Shown: one piece after another, positions 5,715 to 7,115 of the stretch
Position numbering within the stretch: the first letter of the stretch is position 1
Layout of the letters: each line of letters starts with the position of its first letter
Assembly (NCBI GenBank): GCA_003487005.1
Contig: DNFG01000011.1
Span: 1-7,115, forward strand
Length of the DNA: 7,115 bases
Origin: Bryobacterales bacterium
GTDB lineage: Bacteria; Acidobacteriota; Terriglobia; Bryobacterales; Bryobacteraceae
Direction: 5' to 3'
Program-made: the position numbers and the translations under genes
The notes under the pieces: model-generated
The model's input: the letters and a program-made list of their open reading frames with translations, nothing else
Told to the model about the DNA's origin: nothing
Databases searched by the model: none

Positions 5715-5746
5715 TTGGCGCGACACTGGAAGGTTGGTTTAAAGCT

Positions 5747-6283
5747 ATGCGAGTCATCGGTGGTGAATTCCGGAGCCGGCGTCTGAAGACGCCGTCGGGA
5801 GATGAAGTGCGGCCGACGCCCGACCGGTTGCGGGAAGCGCTGTTCAACGTATTGGCGCTGCGGATCGAAGACGCCGTGTTCCTGGACGCCTACGCGGGTT
5901 GCGGGTCGGTGGGCATCGAAGCGCTGAGCCGGGGGGCGAAACGGGCGGTGTTTCTCGAAAAGTCGCGGCCGGCGCTGCGGTGTTTGCAGGAAAACATCGC
6001 GATGCTCGAGTTGGGCGCGCGGTCGGAGGTGCATGCCGGGGCGGCGGCGCCGGTGATCACGAAATACCAGGCGGATATTGTCTTTCTGGATCCGCCCTAC
6101 CCGCGCGAAACCGAGTATGGCTTGTGTCTGGAGAGGTTGGGCGGGGCGCCGCCGCCGCTGGTGGTGGTGCAGCATGCCTCGAAGTTCACCCATTTGCTGA
6201 AGGAGCAGTTCGGCGGACTGCGGCGTGTGCGGATATTGAGCCAGGGAGACAACTCGTTGAGCTTCTTTGAGCCGCGGGAATGA
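5747..6283 (+). CDS. rsmD: 16S rRNA (guanine-N2)-methyltransferase RsmD
   Basis: RsmD methylates N2 of the guanine equivalent to E. coli G966 in 16S rRNA, using S-adenosylmethionine during 30S assembly. All 178 residues align with the family's short single-domain form. It starts MRVIGGEFRSRRL, followed by RPTPDRLREALFN (22-34). The SAM-binding motif I is D47-A-Y-A-G-C-G-S-V-G-I-E-A, where the common form is DLFAGSG; the acidic residue binding the SAM ribose is probably E71. The N6/N2 methyltransferase motif IV is DIVFLDPPY (110-118). The start is ATG 5747, with GGAAGG 13 bases upstream, a long spacing. It follows recG by 32 bases and ends in an ATGA overlap with the next gene, so translation of the two is probably coupled. 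In many genomes rsmD sits before coaD; here a nitroreductase takes that place. Confidence 0.95.
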   Translation: MRVIGGEFRSRRLKTPSGDEVRPTPDRLREALFNVLALRIEDAVFLDAYAGCGSVGIEALSRGAKRAVFLEKSRPALRCLQENIAMLELGARSEVHAGAAAPVITKYQADIVFLDPPYPRETEYGLCLERLGGAPPPLVVVQHASKFTHLLKEQFGGLRRVRILSQGDNSLSFFEPRE

Positions 6284-7115
6284 ACGGTTTCTGGCGGGAA
6301 TACCACGAAGCGACGAAGCACACGCCGGAGCGTCTGCGGGCTTCGGCGCGGGTGCTGGACTGGGCCAATATGCCGGATCCGTTCCGGCACTACGAGGGCG
6401 TGCCGGTGGTGGACCTGCCGGCGGACCCGGAGTTGCGGGAGGAGTTGACCGGCGGCGCCGGGTGGTTGTCCAGCCTGCTTTTTCATTCCTGCGCGATCAG
6501 TGCGACGAAGGTGGCGCCGTCGGGCATGCGCTATGCGCTGCGGGTGAATCCATCCTCGGGCAATCTGCACCCGACGGAGGTCCATTTTGCAGCGCGCGGG
6601 GTGCGCGGGTGGCCGGATGGCGTGTATCACTACCGGGCGTCGTCGCACATGGCGGAGCAGCGGGGCGTGGGGGACTTCTTGGGGGAGTGGAGCGACGCGC
6701 CGGTGGTCGTGCTGCTGAGTTCGATTGTGTGGCGGGAGGTGTGGAAGTACGGGGCGCGGGCCTACCGCTATGTCCATCACGACATTGGACATGCCTGGGA
6801 GAGCATTGCGCAGGCAGCCTTTGCTCTGGGGGCGCGGGTCCGGGCGCGAGGTCTGTTTGACGACGCGGCGATGGCGGAACGCTTCGGTCTGGCGGAGGAC
6901 GAATGGCCGGCGTTGGCGCTGGAGATTTGGGGGGCGCCGCTGGAATCGCGCGCGAAAGCGCAAAAAGAGTGGTTTGGGGGCGTTCCGAACGCGATTTCTG
7001 CGCGCGAAGAGCGCATTGAAGTGATCGAAACGGTGCATTCCGCTGGGCGGCAGGAAGGGGAGGGGGCGAGTCCGGCGGCACCGGCGGCGCGCGGGCGGTC
7101 GCTGGCGGAGGTGGC
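6280..7115 (+). CDS. SagB-type nitroreductase/dehydrogenase, 3' end missing
   Basis: The frame opens at ATG 6280, inside the rsmD stop (ATGA), and stays open to the right edge: 278 residues, C-terminus not seen. It has SagB/ThcOx-type landmarks: YHEATKHTPERL (8-19), LDWANMPDPFRHYEG (26-40), R88-V-N-P-S-S-G-N-L-H-P-T-E100 (the FMN-binding block), GVYHYRASSH, and WKYGARAYRYVHHDIGH (155-171) followed by AQAAFALG. These are FMN-dependent oxidoreductases; some members oxidise thiazolines and oxazolines in peptide natural products, while many stand-alone members have no known substrate. No YcaO cyclodehydratase or precursor peptide is visible here, so a peptide-modifying role is unsupported. After residue 225 comes a low-complexity linker rich in A, G, E and P, then RSLAEV at the very end, which resembles the first helix of another nitroreductase domain, as in two-domain members of about 500 residues. 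Confidence 0.85.
   Translation, partial: MNGFWREYHEATKHTPERLRASARVLDWANMPDPFRHYEGVPVVDLPADPELREELTGGAGWLSSLLFHSCAISATKVAPSGMRYALRVNPSSGNLHPTEVHFAARGVRGWPDGVYHYRASSHMAEQRGVGDFLGEWSDAPVVVLLSSIVWREVWKYGARAYRYVHHDIGHAWESIAQAAFALGARVRARGLFDDAAMAERFGLAEDEWPALALEIWGAPLESRAKAQKEWFGGVPNAISAREERIEVIETVHSAGRQEGEGASPAAPAARGRSLAEV

Noticed and set aside
4968..5726. Antisense frame of 252 codons opposite the end of recG, and smaller frames opposite rsmD
   Set aside because: They are H/R/P-rich mirrors of clear housekeeping genes, with no start signal or motif.
6097..7038. 313-codon minus-strand frame opposite rsmD and the nitroreductase gene
   Set aside because: It spans two plus-strand genes with conserved motifs and has the H/R/P bias typical of antisense readings at high GC.

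Overview
The window is gene-dense, GC-rich bacterial chromosome, seven protein genes in 7.1 kb. High GC, very long antisense open frames, an exported Gfo/Idh oxidoreductase of the 'DTSH' kind, a secreted collagen-like protein and a SagB-type nitroreductase together suggest an Acidobacteriota genome, perhaps near Solibacter/Bryobacter. That assignment is inference from gene content; no rRNA or other taxonomic marker is present.

Layout from the left. Bases 1-13 match the inner end of the Illumina adapter exactly and are not biological. The minus strand then carries a secreted collagen-like protein (start 1026) that is cut by the contig end inside its Gly-X-Y repeat. The 389-base gap 1027-1415 holds the least expected element: a near-consensus promoter (1251-1278), a 5' hairpin beginning at the predicted transcription start, a short linker containing a CCUCC anti-Shine-Dalgarno motif, and a perfect 9-bp GC hairpin followed by a T-rich run. 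This reads as an unannotated RNA of about 99 nt, or as the attenuated leader of the gene behind it. That gene (1416-1760, +) is a short TraR/DksA-type zinc-finger protein.

The zinc-finger gene converges on fabI (minus strand), and their stop codons overlap by 4 bases. A small terminator for fabI spans the overlap. fabI (enoyl-ACP reductase, fatty-acid synthesis) lies 27 bases behind an exported Gfo/Idh-like oxidoreductase, and the two probably form an operon read leftward from about 3500.

From the divergent gap at 3500-3614 a rightward operon begins: recG (branch-migration helicase), rsmD (16S rRNA guanine-N2 methyltransferase, 32 bases downstream) and a SagB-type nitroreductase overlapping rsmD by ATGA. 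The nitroreductase runs off the right edge just where a second domain may begin. These genes share transcription rather than an obvious pathway: replication-fork repair, ribosome maturation and a flavin oxidoreductase.

I see no CRISPR array, tRNA, rRNA, transposase or defence locus. The candidate for something undescribed is the small RNA at about 1286-1384.
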